Positions 29,771-38,691 of a DNA stretch of 64,000 bases are shown piece after piece. A model generated the notes under the pieces. It did no database searches and was not told the origin of the DNA. It saw only the letters and a program-made list of their open reading frames with translations. The stretch is from Streptomyces gardneri (GTDB lineage: Bacteria; Actinomycetota; Actinomycetes; Streptomycetales; Streptomycetaceae), in assembly GCF_006539185.1 (NCBI RefSeq), contig NZ_BJMN01000052.1, positions 1 through 64,000 on the forward strand, written 5' to 3'. The translations under genes were made by a program, and so were the position numbers. How positions within the stretch are numbered: the first letter of the stretch is position 1; every line of letters starts with the position of its first letter.

Positions 29771-31531
29771 GTGCCTCAACTACGCCTCGCCCTGAATCAG
29801 ATCGACTCGACCGTCGGAGACATCGCCGGGAACTCCGAGGCGATCGTCCACTGGACCCGGCACGCCGCCGGACAGGGCGCGCATCTCGTCGCGTTCCCCG
29901 AGATGGCGCTGACCGGCTACCCCGTCGAGGACCTGGCCCTGCGGCCCTCCTTCGTCGAGGCCTCCCGGGACGCCCTGCGCGCCCTCGCCCGGCGGCTCGC
30001 GGCCGAGGGCTTCGGCGAGCTGCCGGTCGTCGTCGGCTACCTCGACCGCTCCGAGCGGGCCGAGCCGAAGCTCGGCCGGCCCGCCGGGTCGCCGGAGAAC
30101 GCCGCCGCGGTGCTGTACCGCGGCGAGGTGGCGCTGCGCTTCGCCAAGCACCACCTGCCCAACTACGGCGTCTTCGACGAGTACCGCTACTTCGTCCAGG
30201 GCGACACCCTGCCGGTCGTCCGCGTCCACGGCGTCGACGTGGCCCTGGCGATCTGCGAGGACCTCTGGCAGGAGGGCGGCCGCGTCCCGGCGGCGCGCGC
30301 CGCGCGGGCCGGGCTGCTCCTGTCGGTCAACGCCTCGCCGTACGAGCGGAACAAGGACGACACGCGGCTCGAACTGGTCCGCAGGCGGGCCCGCGAGGCC
30401 GGCTGCGTCACCGCGTACCTGGCGTCGACGGGCGGTCAGGACGAGCTGGTCTTCGACGGCGACTCGATCGTCGTCGACGCGGCGGGCGAAGTGGTCGCGC
30501 GTGCCCCGCAGTTCGTCGAGGGCAGTGTGATCATCGACCTGGAGCTGCCGGCCGCCGAGCCGGACGCCCCTGAGGGCATCGTCGACGACGGACTGCGCAT
30601 CGACCGGGTGGTGCTCTCCGAGAAGCCGCTCCCGGCATACGAGCCGGAGCTCGAGGGCGGGTACGCGCACCGGCTCGACGACGACGAGGAGATCTACTCG
30701 GCCCTGGTCGTGGGGCTGCGCGCGTACGTCGCGAAGAACGGTTTCCGCTCGGTCCTGATCGGCCTCTCCGGCGGCATCGACTCGGCGCTCGTCGCGGCGA
30801 TCGCCTGCGACGCGGTCGGCGCGCGGAACGTGTACGGGGTGTCGATGCCGTCCAGGTACTCCTCCGACCACTCGCGCGGCGACGCCGCCGAACTGGCCCG
30901 CCGCACCGGCCTCAACTACCGCACGGTGTCGATCGAGCCGATGTTCGACGCGTACATGGCCTCGCTGGGACTCACCGGCCTCGCCGAGGAGAACCTGCAG
31001 TCCCGGCTGCGCGGCACGACGCTGATGGCCATCTCCAACCAGGAAGGGCACATCGTCCTCGCGCCGGGCAACAAGTCCGAGCTGGCGGTGGGCTACTCGA
31101 CGCTGTACGGCGACTCCGTCGGCGCGTTCGGGCCCGTCAAGGACGTCTACAAGTCGACCGTCTTCCGGCTCGCGCGCTGGCGCAACCGGGCCGCCGAGGA
31201 CCGCGGCATGACCCCGCCGATCCCGGAGAGCTCGATCACCAAGCCGCCCAGCGCCGAGCTGCGCCCGGGCCAGGTGGACACGGACTCGCTGCCGGACTAC
31301 GACGTCCTCGACGGGATCCTCGCGCTGTACGTGGACGCGGACCGCGGCAAGGACGAGATCGTGGCGGCCGGCTTCGACGAGGAGGTCGTCGCGCGGACGC
31401 TGCGGATGGTGGACGCGGCGGAGTACAAGCGGCGCCAGTACCCGCCGGGCACCAAGATCTCGGCGAAGGGCTTCGGCAAGGACCGGCGGCTGCCGATCAC
31501 GAACCGCTGGCGGGAGACGCCGTCCCCCTGA
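29771..31531 (+). CDS. nadE: Glutamine-dependent NAD+ synthetase
   Basis: A 586-residue two-domain enzyme making NAD+ from deamido-NAD+, ATP and glutamine. The N-terminal nitrilase-type glutaminase has AFPEMALTGYP (Glu), FAKHHLPNYGVFDEYRYF (Lys) and AICEDLW (Cys near 161). The C-terminal synthetase has the PP-loop LIGLSGGIDSALVAAIA near 330 and APGNKSELAVGYSTLYGDSVG. Length is normal for the type with the glutaminase fused. The GTG start gives PQLRLALNQID, the standard beginning of the glutaminase domain. Its last 35 bases overlap the convergent MFS gene. Confidence 0.96.
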   Translation: MPQLRLALNQIDSTVGDIAGNSEAIVHWTRHAAGQGAHLVAFPEMALTGYPVEDLALRPSFVEASRDALRALARRLAAEGFGELPVVVGYLDRSERAEPKLGRPAGSPENAAAVLYRGEVALRFAKHHLPNYGVFDEYRYFVQGDTLPVVRVHGVDVALAICEDLWQEGGRVPAARAARAGLLLSVNASPYERNKDDTRLELVRRRAREAGCVTAYLASTGGQDELVFDGDSIVVDAAGEVVARAPQFVEGSVIIDLELPAAEPDAPEGIVDDGLRIDRVVLSEKPLPAYEPELEGGYAHRLDDDEEIYSALVVGLRAYVAKNGFRSVLIGLSGGIDSALVAAIACDAVGARNVYGVSMPSRYSSDHSRGDAAELARRTGLNYRTVSIEPMFDAYMASLGLTGLAEENLQSRLRGTTLMAISNQEGHIVLAPGNKSELAVGYSTLYGDSVGAFGPVKDVYKSTVFRLARWRNRAAEDRGMTPPIPESSITKPPSAELRPGQVDTDSLPDYDVLDGILALYVDADRGKDEIVAAGFDEEVVARTLRMVDAAEYKRRQYPPGTKISAKGFGKDRRLPITNRWRETPSP

Positions 31532-32750
31532 CCTCCGGAACCGCCCGGTCCGCCCCGGTGGACTCCTGGGGGCTTCCCGCCACGACGCGGGAGGCCCCCT
31601 GCGCCGTACCGGCGCGGTCGAGCAGGCCCGCGACCGCCGCGACCGCGAGGCCGACGGCCGTGAGGCCCGCGCCGACGAGGGCCGGCGAGGTCCAGCCCCA
31701 GCCGGCGGCGACCGCGGCGCCGCCCGCCCAGGCGCCGCCGGCGTTGGCCAGGTTGAAGGCGGAGTGGTTGGAGGCGGAGGCGAGCGTCGGGGCGTCCTTG
31801 GCCTTCCGCATGACCAGCATCTGGAGCGGGGTGGTGGTCATGAAGCCGACCGCGCCGAGCACGACGACCGTGACGAGGGCCAGCCAGGGCACGTGGACGG
31901 TGAAGCGGAAGGCGACCAGGGCGAGGACTAGGGCGGCGAGCGAGCCGTACAGGGTCGGCCGGAGCGCCCGGTCCGTCAGCGGGCCCGCGGCGAGCGCCCC
32001 GCCCGTCATGCCGAGGCCGAAGAGGGCGAGGACGACGGTGACGGTGGACTCGCCGAAGCCCATCACCTCGGTGGTCATCGAGGCGAGGTACGAGTAGACC
32101 GCGAAGACGCCCGCGAATCCGAAGACGGCGGTGAGCAGGCCGAGCAGCACCTGCGGACGGCCGAGGGCGCGCACCTCGCGGCCGAGGCCCTGCCGCTCGT
32201 CCAGGGGCACGTACGGGACGAGGCGGGCGAGCGCGGCCATGGCGAGCAGCCCGATGACGGTGACGACGAGGAAGGTGGCCCGCCAGCCGAGGTGCTGGCC
32301 GAGCAGGGTCGCGGCCGGTACGCCGAGGATGTTCGCGACGGTGAGGCCCAGGAACATCGTGGCCACCGCCCGCGCCTGCCGGTCCTCGCTCACGAGTCGG
32401 GCGGCGACGACCGCGCCGACGCCGAAGAAGGCGCCGTGCGGGAGCCCGGCGAGGACCCGGCCGGCGACGAGCCAGCCGAAGCCGGGGGCGAGCGCGGAGG
32501 CGAGGTTGCCGACGACGAACAGGGCCATCAGCAGGAGCAGCATCCGCTTGCGCGGGATCCGGGAGCCGAGGGCGGTGAGCAGCGGGGCGCCGACGACGAC
32601 GCCGATCGCGTACGCCGAGACGAGGTACCCGGCGGTGGGGACCGAGGTGCCGAGGTCGTCGGCGACGTTGGGCAGGAGGCCCATCATCACGAACTCGGTC
32701 GTGCCGATGCCGAAGGCGGAGACGGCGAGCGCGAGCAGCGCCAGGGGCAT
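31497..32750 (-). CDS. MFS transporter, DHA1 (Cmx/AraJ-like) exporter
   Basis: A 417-residue 12-helix exporter starting MPLALLALAVSAFGIGTTEFVMMGLLP, the typical opening of the chloramphenicol-resistance/AraJ branch. GSRIPRKRMLLLLMALFV holds the conserved loop 2-3 motif and motif C-like GLTVANILGVPAATLLGQHLGW follows. The substrate is unknown. The ATG fits the hydrophobic start; 36 further codons upstream are hydrophilic and not supported. The C-terminal tail overlaps the end of nadE by 35 bases. Confidence 0.88.
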   Translation of the reverse strand: MPLALLALAVSAFGIGTTEFVMMGLLPNVADDLGTSVPTAGYLVSAYAIGVVVGAPLLTALGSRIPRKRMLLLLMALFVVGNLASALAPGFGWLVAGRVLAGLPHGAFFGVGAVVAARLVSEDRQARAVATMFLGLTVANILGVPAATLLGQHLGWRATFLVVTVIGLLAMAALARLVPYVPLDERQGLGREVRALGRPQVLLGLLTAVFGFAGVFAVYSYLASMTTEVMGFGESTVTVVLALFGLGMTGGALAAGPLTDRALRPTLYGSLAALVLALVAFRFTVHVPWLALVTVVVLGAVGFMTTTPLQMLVMRKAKDAPTLASASNHSAFNLANAGGAWAGGAAVAAGWGWTSPALVGAGLTAVGLAVAAVAGLLDRAGTAQGASRVVAGSPQESTGADRAVPEVRGTASPASGS

Positions 32751-32824
32751 GGGGAGAGCCTTTCCAGAAGATAGTTCTTCGTCGGAACAAAGACTCTCAG
32801 GTGGTTTCTTCCCTCTGGCTTCCG

Positions 32825-32862
32825 GGGGATGAAGGGAAGGTTTCGCCCCTTCGTCCATCCCC
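32825..32862 (-). terminator. Probable terminator after the EEP-family gene
   Basis: A bulged hairpin: GGGGATG pairs with CATCCCC and GAAGGG with a CCCTTC-like arm, nine bases beyond the stop codon. Confidence 0.5.
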
Positions 32863-32870
32863 TCGGGCGG

Positions 32871-33899
32871 TCAGAGCTTCACGCGGGCCGCGATCGGGAG
32901 GTGGTCGCTCTTCGTCTCCGGCAGCGCCCAGGACGACACGGGCTCGACGCCCTTCACCATGATCTGGTCGATCCGGGCCATCGGGAACGACGCCGGCCAG
33001 CTGAAGCCGAAGCCGTCGCCCGCGGCGCCCTGGGTGGAGCGCAGCTGCGAGGTGACGGCGTTGAGCGAGCGGTCGTTCATGGTGCCGTTGAGGTCGCCGA
33101 GGAGGACGATCCGCTCGTGCCGGTCGCGGGAGATGGCCTCGCCGAGCGCGTTGGCGCTGTTGTCGCGCTGGTTGGCGGTGAAGCCGGCGTTGAGCTTGAC
33201 CCGGACGGACGGCAGGTGGGCGACGTACACCGCGACCTCGCCCTTGGGCGTCACGACGTCGGCGCGCATGGCGCGGGTCCACCCCATCCGGATGTCGACG
33301 GGCTGCGCGGCGCGCAGGGGCAGCTTGCTCCAGAGGCCGACCGTGCCCTGGACGGAGTGGTGCGGGTACGCCTCGGCGAGGCCGCGCTCGTACGTCGGGA
33401 CCATGTCGCCCTTGAGCTCCTCCAGGGCCAGCACGTCGGCGCCGGACCCGGCGAGCTCGCGGGCGGTGCCCTCGGGGTCCGGGTTGTCGGCGTTCACGTT
33501 GTGCGTGGCGACGGTGAGGTCGCCGCCGGGGACGGACTTGTCGGCGACGAGTCCGCCGAAGAGGTTGAGCCAGACCACCGCCGGCAGGAGCAGGGCGATC
33601 AGGGCGGTGGCGGAGCGGCGCACCAGGGCGAGGACGAGGAACAGGGGGACGAAGAGGCCCAGCCACGGCAGGAACGTCTCGGTCAGGCTGCCGAGGTTGC
33701 CGATGGTGTTGGGGATCTCGGCGTGGAACACCATCAGGAGGGTCAGTGCCACCGCCGCGGCGGCGATCAGGATGCCGCGGCGCCAGATGCCGCGGTCGCG
33801 CCGCAGGCCGTCGAGGGCGGTCCGGAACCGGGATCCGGAACCGGGGCGCCCGTTCCCGCCACCGCCGTGCTCGGTCTCCGTCATGTCCACCCGCGCCAT
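32871..33899 (-). CDS. Endonuclease/exonuclease/phosphatase family membrane protein
   Basis: A 342-residue protein: a basic cytoplasmic start, three membrane helices (ILIAAAAVALTLLMVFHAEI, FLPWLGLFVPLFLVLALV, ATALIALLLPAVVWLNLF), then an extracytoplasmic EEP domain. Catalytic-type motifs are ATHNVNADNPD, ALEELKGD (metal-binding Glu), LLGDLNGTMND and the final SDHLPI with His. Such proteins can be phosphodiesterases, nucleases or lipid phosphatases; the substrate is open. ATG 33899 has AAGGA eight bases upstream. Confidence 0.85.
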   Translation of the reverse strand: MARVDMTETEHGGGGNGRPGSGSRFRTALDGLRRDRGIWRRGILIAAAAVALTLLMVFHAEIPNTIGNLGSLTETFLPWLGLFVPLFLVLALVRRSATALIALLLPAVVWLNLFGGLVADKSVPGGDLTVATHNVNADNPDPEGTARELAGSGADVLALEELKGDMVPTYERGLAEAYPHHSVQGTVGLWSKLPLRAAQPVDIRMGWTRAMRADVVTPKGEVAVYVAHLPSVRVKLNAGFTANQRDNSANALGEAISRDRHERIVLLGDLNGTMNDRSLNAVTSQLRSTQGAAGDGFGFSWPASFPMARIDQIMVKGVEPVSSWALPETKSDHLPIAARVKL

Positions 33900-34107
33900 C
33901 GCACTGTCCTTAACTCTGCCTTGCCGTCTTGCGTGACCCGGTGCCGACACTAGGCGATCCCGGGTCCGTCGTACTCCCCCAGGGACGAGTGCGGGTGCGT
34001 GGCGGGTTCCTGCAGGTGGCGCGGGCGGGAGGCCTGTGACAGAACGCGCACATTCGTGGGGATCGGGTGCGGGTCGGGGGCGGGTCCGGTGCGGGCGCCG
34101 GTCGGGA

Positions 34108-34767
34108 TCAGGTGCGGGGCCGCAGGCCTTCCAGGACGGTGTCGACGATCCGCTCGGCGAGGCCCGGCTCCAGGGTGCCGCCGGGGCGGATGACGGTGCG
34201 GATGAGCAGGGGGCCGGTGAAGAGGTCGCTGACGAGCTCGACGTCGAGGTCGGCGCGGATCTCGCCCCGCTCCATCCCGCGCCGCACCGCGTCCAGGCCG
34301 AGGCGGCGGCGCGGCTCGATCACCGTGTGGTGGTAGGCGTCCCACAGCTTCGGATAGAGCTGCATCTGCGAGAACACGTTGTGGAGGAGGGCGGAGGTCC
34401 GCTTGGCGAGGCCCCGCTGGCGGATCGACTCCAGGAGCGCGACGAAGTCGTCCCGGACCGAGGTGCCGGGCAGCACCGGGTCCGGGAGCTCCACGGAGCG
34501 GAGCAGCTCGACGAAGAGCTCCTCCTTGCCGGGCCAGCGCCGGTAGATGGTGGCCTTGCCGACGCCGGCGGTGCGGGCGAGCTTCTCGATGGACAGCTCG
34601 GCGAGCGGGGTGCCGGCCTCCAGGAGCTCGATGGCCGCGTCGAAGATCGCCTGCTCCGCGGCCTCGCTCCGCGGCCGTCCGCGCCGTGCCGGACCGGGCT
34701 CACCGGCGGGCGCGGGCCCGGCCCCGTCGTCCTGGGGTTCCGGGATTCCGCCGTCCTGCAGCGACAC
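34108..34767 (-). CDS. TetR family repressor, probably of the adjacent MFS exporter
   Basis: A 219-residue TetR-type repressor. After an acidic Pro/Gly-rich leader, RGRPRSEAAEQAIFDAA begins the DNA-binding domain and ELSIEKLARTAGVGKATIYRRWPGKEELF is the helix-turn-helix (around 65-95). The C-terminal ligand domain ends VLEGLRPRT. It lies 37 bp after the DHA2 exporter gene on the same strand, and an excellent palindrome lies at the exporter promoter, so it most likely represses exporter and itself until a drug-like ligand binds (inferred). The GTG start is the best fit; the leader makes the exact start uncertain. Confidence 0.88.
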   Translation of the reverse strand: MSLQDGGIPEPQDDGAGPAPAGEPGPARRGRPRSEAAEQAIFDAAIELLEAGTPLAELSIEKLARTAGVGKATIYRRWPGKEELFVELLRSVELPDPVLPGTSVRDDFVALLESIRQRGLAKRTSALLHNVFSQMQLYPKLWDAYHHTVIEPRRRLGLDAVRRGMERGEIRADLDVELVSDLFTGPLLIRTVIRPGGTLEPGLAERIVDTVLEGLRPRT

Positions 34768-34804
34768 GTGCGCTCCGCCTCTCCTCCGGTGGCCGGCCGT
34801 CGGC

Positions 34805-36511
34805 CTATCGACGGGCCGATTCTCCCGCCTCGGCACCGGGCGCGGGTACGGAGCCCCGCCGGGCGGCACCTCCCGGAGCGGGATCGTCCGCCGCGACACC
34901 GGCACGGGAACCGGAACCGGAACCGGAACCGGCCGGGGCGGCGCCCGGGGCCTGCGCCGTCGCCTGCGGCGTACGGCCCGGGAGGAAGGCGGCCACCACG
35001 GCCGCGCCGATCAGGGCGATCACCGCGGAGGCGACCGCCGTGACGTGCATGGCGTCGAGGAAGGCGTCGTACGCGGGGGCCACGAGGTCCCGGCCGGCCG
35101 GGCCGAGCCTCGAAGCGACCGCGAGCGTCGCCTCGATGGACTCGCCCGCCGTGTCGCGCAGGGCCTCGGGGACGCCACCGAGGTGTCCCTCGATCTCCCC
35201 GCGGTACACGGAGGAGAGCACCGAGCCGAGGACGGCCACGCCCATCGCGCCGCCGACCTGCCGGAAGGTGTTGTTGATCGCCGAGCCGGAGCCCGCCTTC
35301 TCGCGGGGCAGCGCCTGCATGATCGCGACCGTGACCGGCGGCATGATGTGCGCCATTCCGGCGCCCTGGAGGAAGAAGACGACCTCCAGCGCCCAGACCG
35401 GTGTCGAGGCGTCGAAGAGGGCGAAGGCGGCGAGGCCCGCGGCGACGAGCAGCATGCCGGCGGTGCACACGGCCTTGGCGCCGAAGCGGTCCACGACGAG
35501 CCGGGCCCGGGGCGCGAACACCATCTGGGCGATGGCGAGCGGCAGGATGAGCAGCCCGGACTGCAGCGCGCTGTAGCCGCGGACGCTCTGCAGGTAGAAG
35601 GCGGAGAAGAAGGTCACGCCCATGAGCGCGAAGAAGACCAGTGCGATGGCGGCGACGGCCGCCGAGAACGCGGGCCGCTTGAAGTAGCTCATGTCGATGG
35701 CCGGGTGGTCGCTGCGCCGCTCGTGGAGGACGAAGAGGACGAGGACCGCGAGGCCGCCGAGGGCCGGGGCGAGGACGGTGAGGTCGGTGAAGCTCGCGAG
35801 CTCGCCGCCGCGGATGATCCCGTACACGAGGAGGACGAGTCCGAGGACGGAGAGCAGCACGCCGGGTATGTCGATCCGGCCCGGCTTCGGGTCCCGGGAG
35901 TCGGGGACGAGCCAGATCATGAGGGCGAGGGCCAGGAGCACCACGGGCACGTTGACGAGGAAGATCGATCCCCACCAGAAGTGTTCGAGGAGGACGCCGC
36001 CGGTGATGGGTCCGATCGCGATGGCGAGGCCGACGCTGCCGGCCCAGATGCCGATGGCCTTGGGCTGCTCGTCCCGCTCGAAGACGTTCATGAGGACGGC
36101 GAGGGTCGCGGGCATGACGAACGCGGCGCCGAGGCCCATGACGGCCCGGTAGGCGATGAGCTCGCCCGGGGAGCCGGAGAAGGCGGCGAGGGCGGAGCCG
36201 ATGCCGAAGACGGTGATGCCGAAGAGCAGCACCTTCTTCCGGCCGAGGCGGTCGCCGAGCAGGCCGGAGGTGAAGAGGAGCCCGGCGAAGACGAGCGTGT
36301 AGGAGTTGATCGACCACTCCAGCTCGCTCTGGGTGGCGCCGATGCCGGTGGGCGCGGGGGCGGCGATCGTCCTGACCGCGACGTTCAGGATCGAGTTGTC
36401 GAGGACGACGATCAGCAGGCTGAGCATGAGGACGCCGAGGACGGCCCAGCGGCGGCGGTGGACGGCCTCGGGGACTCGGGGCGGGGCGAGGGCAGGGGAC
36501 GGCTGCGACAT
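34805..36511 (-). CDS. MFS transporter, DHA2/EmrB-QacA family drug exporter
   Basis: A 568-residue exporter with about 14 helices. Seen: RRRWAVLGVLMLSLLIVVLDNSILNVAV with the family motif D1 (LDNSILNVA), WSINSYTLVFAGLLF, GDRLGRKKVLLFGI (motif A) and GIWAGSVGLAIAIGPITGGVL (motif C). The C-terminal tail after about residue 520 is a Gly/Ser/Ala-rich hydrophilic extension with the run AGSGSGSGSRAG. The ATG follows an AGGG-type site; a GTG three codons earlier is possible. First gene of a two-gene operon with the TetR repressor. Confidence 0.9.
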   Translation of the reverse strand: MSQPSPALAPPRVPEAVHRRRWAVLGVLMLSLLIVVLDNSILNVAVRTIAAPAPTGIGATQSELEWSINSYTLVFAGLLFTSGLLGDRLGRKKVLLFGITVFGIGSALAAFSGSPGELIAYRAVMGLGAAFVMPATLAVLMNVFERDEQPKAIGIWAGSVGLAIAIGPITGGVLLEHFWWGSIFLVNVPVVLLALALMIWLVPDSRDPKPGRIDIPGVLLSVLGLVLLVYGIIRGGELASFTDLTVLAPALGGLAVLVLFVLHERRSDHPAIDMSYFKRPAFSAAVAAIALVFFALMGVTFFSAFYLQSVRGYSALQSGLLILPLAIAQMVFAPRARLVVDRFGAKAVCTAGMLLVAAGLAAFALFDASTPVWALEVVFFLQGAGMAHIMPPVTVAIMQALPREKAGSGSAINNTFRQVGGAMGVAVLGSVLSSVYRGEIEGHLGGVPEALRDTAGESIEATLAVASRLGPAGRDLVAPAYDAFLDAMHVTAVASAVIALIGAAVVAAFLPGRTPQATAQAPGAAPAGSGSGSGSRAGVAADDPAPGGAARRGSVPAPGAEAGESARR

Positions 36512-36530
36512 GCCGACCACCCTAGCCCCA

Positions 36531-36559
36531 TTTCGATACGAGACCGTCTCGTATCGAAA
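36531..36559. promoter_or_regulatory. TetR operator: near-perfect 29-bp palindrome
   Basis: Fourteen-base perfect arms, TTTCGATACGAGAC and its complement, around a single central base. It lies 20 bp before the DHA2 exporter start, where the promoter must be. This is the strongest operator-like sequence in the window and fits the adjacent TetR repressor. Confidence 0.85.
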
Positions 36560-36699
36560 GACATGACGGAGGCTTTACGTTGCGCGGGTGTGAACAGCAC
36601 CACTCCGGCCCACTTCCCCGCCCGCCCGGCTAAGTGCCACCATGGATGTGGTCCGGGGACGCCGTCAGGGCGCCTCGAGATGACGAAGGAGCCGTTTCC

Positions 36700-37563
36700 A
36701 TGACGCTTCAGGCTGCCCAGAAACCGCCCGCCGACAGCAGCAAGGCGCTGTACGGCGGCAAGGGCACGCGCCGCATCACCGTCCACGACATCGCCGCCGC
36801 CAAGGCCCGCGGCGAGAAGTGGCCCATGCTCACCGCCTACGACGCGATGACCGCCTCCGTCTTCGACGAGGCCGGCATCCCCGTGATCCTCGTCGGCGAC
36901 TCGATGGGCAACTGTCACCTCGGCTACGAGACCACCGTGCCGGTCACGATGGACGAGATGACGTTCCTCTCCGCCGCCGTCGTCCGGGGCACGCAGCGCG
37001 CCCTCGTCGTCGGCGACCTCCCCTTCGGCTCGTACCAGGAAGGGCCCGTCCAGGCCCTGCGCAACGCCACCCGGCTGATCAAGGACGCCGGGGTCCACGC
37101 GGTCAAGCTGGAGGGCGGCGAGCGCTCCCTGGCCCAGACCGAGCTGCTGGTCCAGGCCGGCATCCCCGTCATGTCCCACCTCGGCCTCACGCCGCAGTCC
37201 GTCAACACCATGGGCTACCGGGTGCAGGGCCGTACCGACGAGGCCGCCCACCGGCTGCTCAGCGACGCCAAGGCGGCGCAGGACGCGGGCGCCTTCGCGG
37301 TCGTCCTCGAACTCGTACCGGCCGAGCTGGCCGCCGAGGTCACCCGCTCGCTGCACATCCCGACCATCGGCATCGGCGCGGGCGCCGGCACCGACGCGCA
37401 GGTCCTCGTCTGGACCGACATGGCCGGTCTGACCGGCGGCAAGGTCCCGCGCTTCACCAAGCAGTACGCCAACCTCCGCGAGACGCTCGGCGACGCCGCG
37501 CGCGCCTTCGCGGAGGACGTCTCCGGCGGGGCGTTCCCCGCCGAGGAGCACACCTTCCACTAG
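36700..37563 (+). CDS. panB: 3-methyl-2-oxobutanoate hydroxymethyltransferase (ketopantoate hydroxymethyltransferase)
   Basis: A 287-residue enzyme of pantothenate and coenzyme A synthesis that transfers a hydroxymethyl group from 5,10-methylene-tetrahydrofolate to 2-oxoisovalerate. Seen: PMLTAYDAMTASVFDEAG, VGDSMGNCHLGYETTVPVTMDEM, VKLEGG and MSHLGLTPQSVN, all standard PanB motifs with the Mg-binding Asp and catalytic Glu regions. The ATG follows AGGA by nine bases. A strong terminator lies after the gene. It lies divergent from the DHA2 exporter with no other pantothenate gene nearby. Confidence 0.96.
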   Translation: MTLQAAQKPPADSSKALYGGKGTRRITVHDIAAAKARGEKWPMLTAYDAMTASVFDEAGIPVILVGDSMGNCHLGYETTVPVTMDEMTFLSAAVVRGTQRALVVGDLPFGSYQEGPVQALRNATRLIKDAGVHAVKLEGGERSLAQTELLVQAGIPVMSHLGLTPQSVNTMGYRVQGRTDEAAHRLLSDAKAAQDAGAFAVVLELVPAELAAEVTRSLHIPTIGIGAGAGTDAQVLVWTDMAGLTGGKVPRFTKQYANLRETLGDAARAFAEDVSGGAFPAEEHTFH

Positions 37564-37611
37564 TTCACGGACTCCCCTCACGGAGAGTCCCCCGGAGCCA
37601 CTGCGGCACCT

Positions 37612-37650
37612 CCGACAGCCCGCCGACATCCCCCATCGGCGGGCTGTCGG
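37612..37650 (+). terminator. Strong terminator after panB
   Basis: Fifteen-base perfect arms (CCGACAGCCCGCCGA and its complement) with a nine-base loop, about 50 bp after the panB stop codon. Confidence 0.9.
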
Positions 37651-37695
37651 TCGTCTGTCGGGGGATTGTCGGTGGCGGCTGGTGTAGTGGCTGCC

Positions 37696-38691
37696 ATGAC
37701 GCGATCACACACCAACGCCGTCGAGGTCCGGGGCCTCGTGAAGCACTTCGGCGCGACGAAGGCCCTCGACGGGGTCGACCTGGACGTCCGGGAGGGCACC
37801 GTCCTCGGGGTCCTCGGGCCGAACGGCGCCGGGAAGACCACCCTCGTCCGCTGCCTGTCCACCCTCCTCGTCCCGGACGCCGGGACCGCCACCGTCGCCG
37901 GGTACGACGTGGTGAAGCACCCCCGCCAGCTGCGCCGCACCATAGGCCTCACCGGTCAGTACGCCTCGGTCGACGAGAAGCTCTCCGGCTGGGAGAACCT
38001 CTACATGATCGGGCGGCTGCTCGACCTCTCCCGCGCCGACGCCCGCCGCCGGTCCGACGAGATGCTGGAGCGCTTCTCGCTCACCGACGCCGCCAAGCGG
38101 CCCGCGATGAACTACTCGGGCGGTATGCGCCGCCGGCTCGACCTCGCCGCCTCGATGATCGGACAGCCCTCCGTCCTCTACCTGGACGAGCCGACGACCG
38201 GTCTCGACCCGCGCACCCGCAACGAGGTGTGGGACGAGGTGCAGCGGATGGTCTCCGAGGGCGTCACCGTCCTGCTGACCACGCAGTACATGGAGGAGGC
38301 GGAGCAGCTCGCGAGCGAGCTGACCGTCGTCGACAAGGGCAAGGTCATCGCCAAGGGCGGGGTCGACGAGCTCAAGGCGAAGGTCGGCGGCCGGACCCTG
38401 AAGATCCGCCCGGTCGACCCGGACCAGCTGCCCGCCATGGCCGCCGCGCTCCGCGAGACCGGTCTCGACGGCGTCGCCGGTTCGACCGTCGTGCCCGACG
38501 AGGGCGCGCTGTACGTGCCGATCCTCACCGACCAGCAGCTGACCGCCGTCGTGGCGCTGCTCGGCGCGCGCGGCTTCGGCATCGCGCACATCGGGACCCA
38601 TCTGCCCAGTCTGGACGAGGTGTTCCTCGCGATCACCGGTCAGAAGACCGCCGAGTCCGACGCGATCAGCGAGGAGGTCGCCGCCGCATGA
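37696..38691 (+). CDS. ABC exporter ATP-binding protein, DrrA-like
   Basis: A 331-residue ATPase of the daunorubicin-resistance DrrA type. Seen: Walker A GPNGAGKTTLV, signature NYSGGMRRRLDLA, Walker B VLYLDEPTTGLDPRTRNEVW and a C-terminal DrrA extension (GIAHIGTHLPSLDEVFLAITG). It pairs with the permease immediately downstream, with which it overlaps by ATGA. Substrates are usually drugs, lipids or other hydrophobic compounds; none can be named here. The ATG gives the family N-terminus. Confidence 0.92.
   Translation: MTRSHTNAVEVRGLVKHFGATKALDGVDLDVREGTVLGVLGPNGAGKTTLVRCLSTLLVPDAGTATVAGYDVVKHPRQLRRTIGLTGQYASVDEKLSGWENLYMIGRLLDLSRADARRRSDEMLERFSLTDAAKRPAMNYSGGMRRRLDLAASMIGQPSVLYLDEPTTGLDPRTRNEVWDEVQRMVSEGVTVLLTTQYMEEAEQLASELTVVDKGKVIAKGGVDELKAKVGGRTLKIRPVDPDQLPAMAAALRETGLDGVAGSTVVPDEGALYVPILTDQQLTAVVALLGARGFGIAHIGTHLPSLDEVFLAITGQKTAESDAISEEVAAA

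Noticed and set aside
34036..34107. G-rich repeated stretch after the TetR gene as a regulatory repeat
   Set aside because: Only loose GGGTGCGGG-like similarity, usual for this base composition; no arms or clear period.
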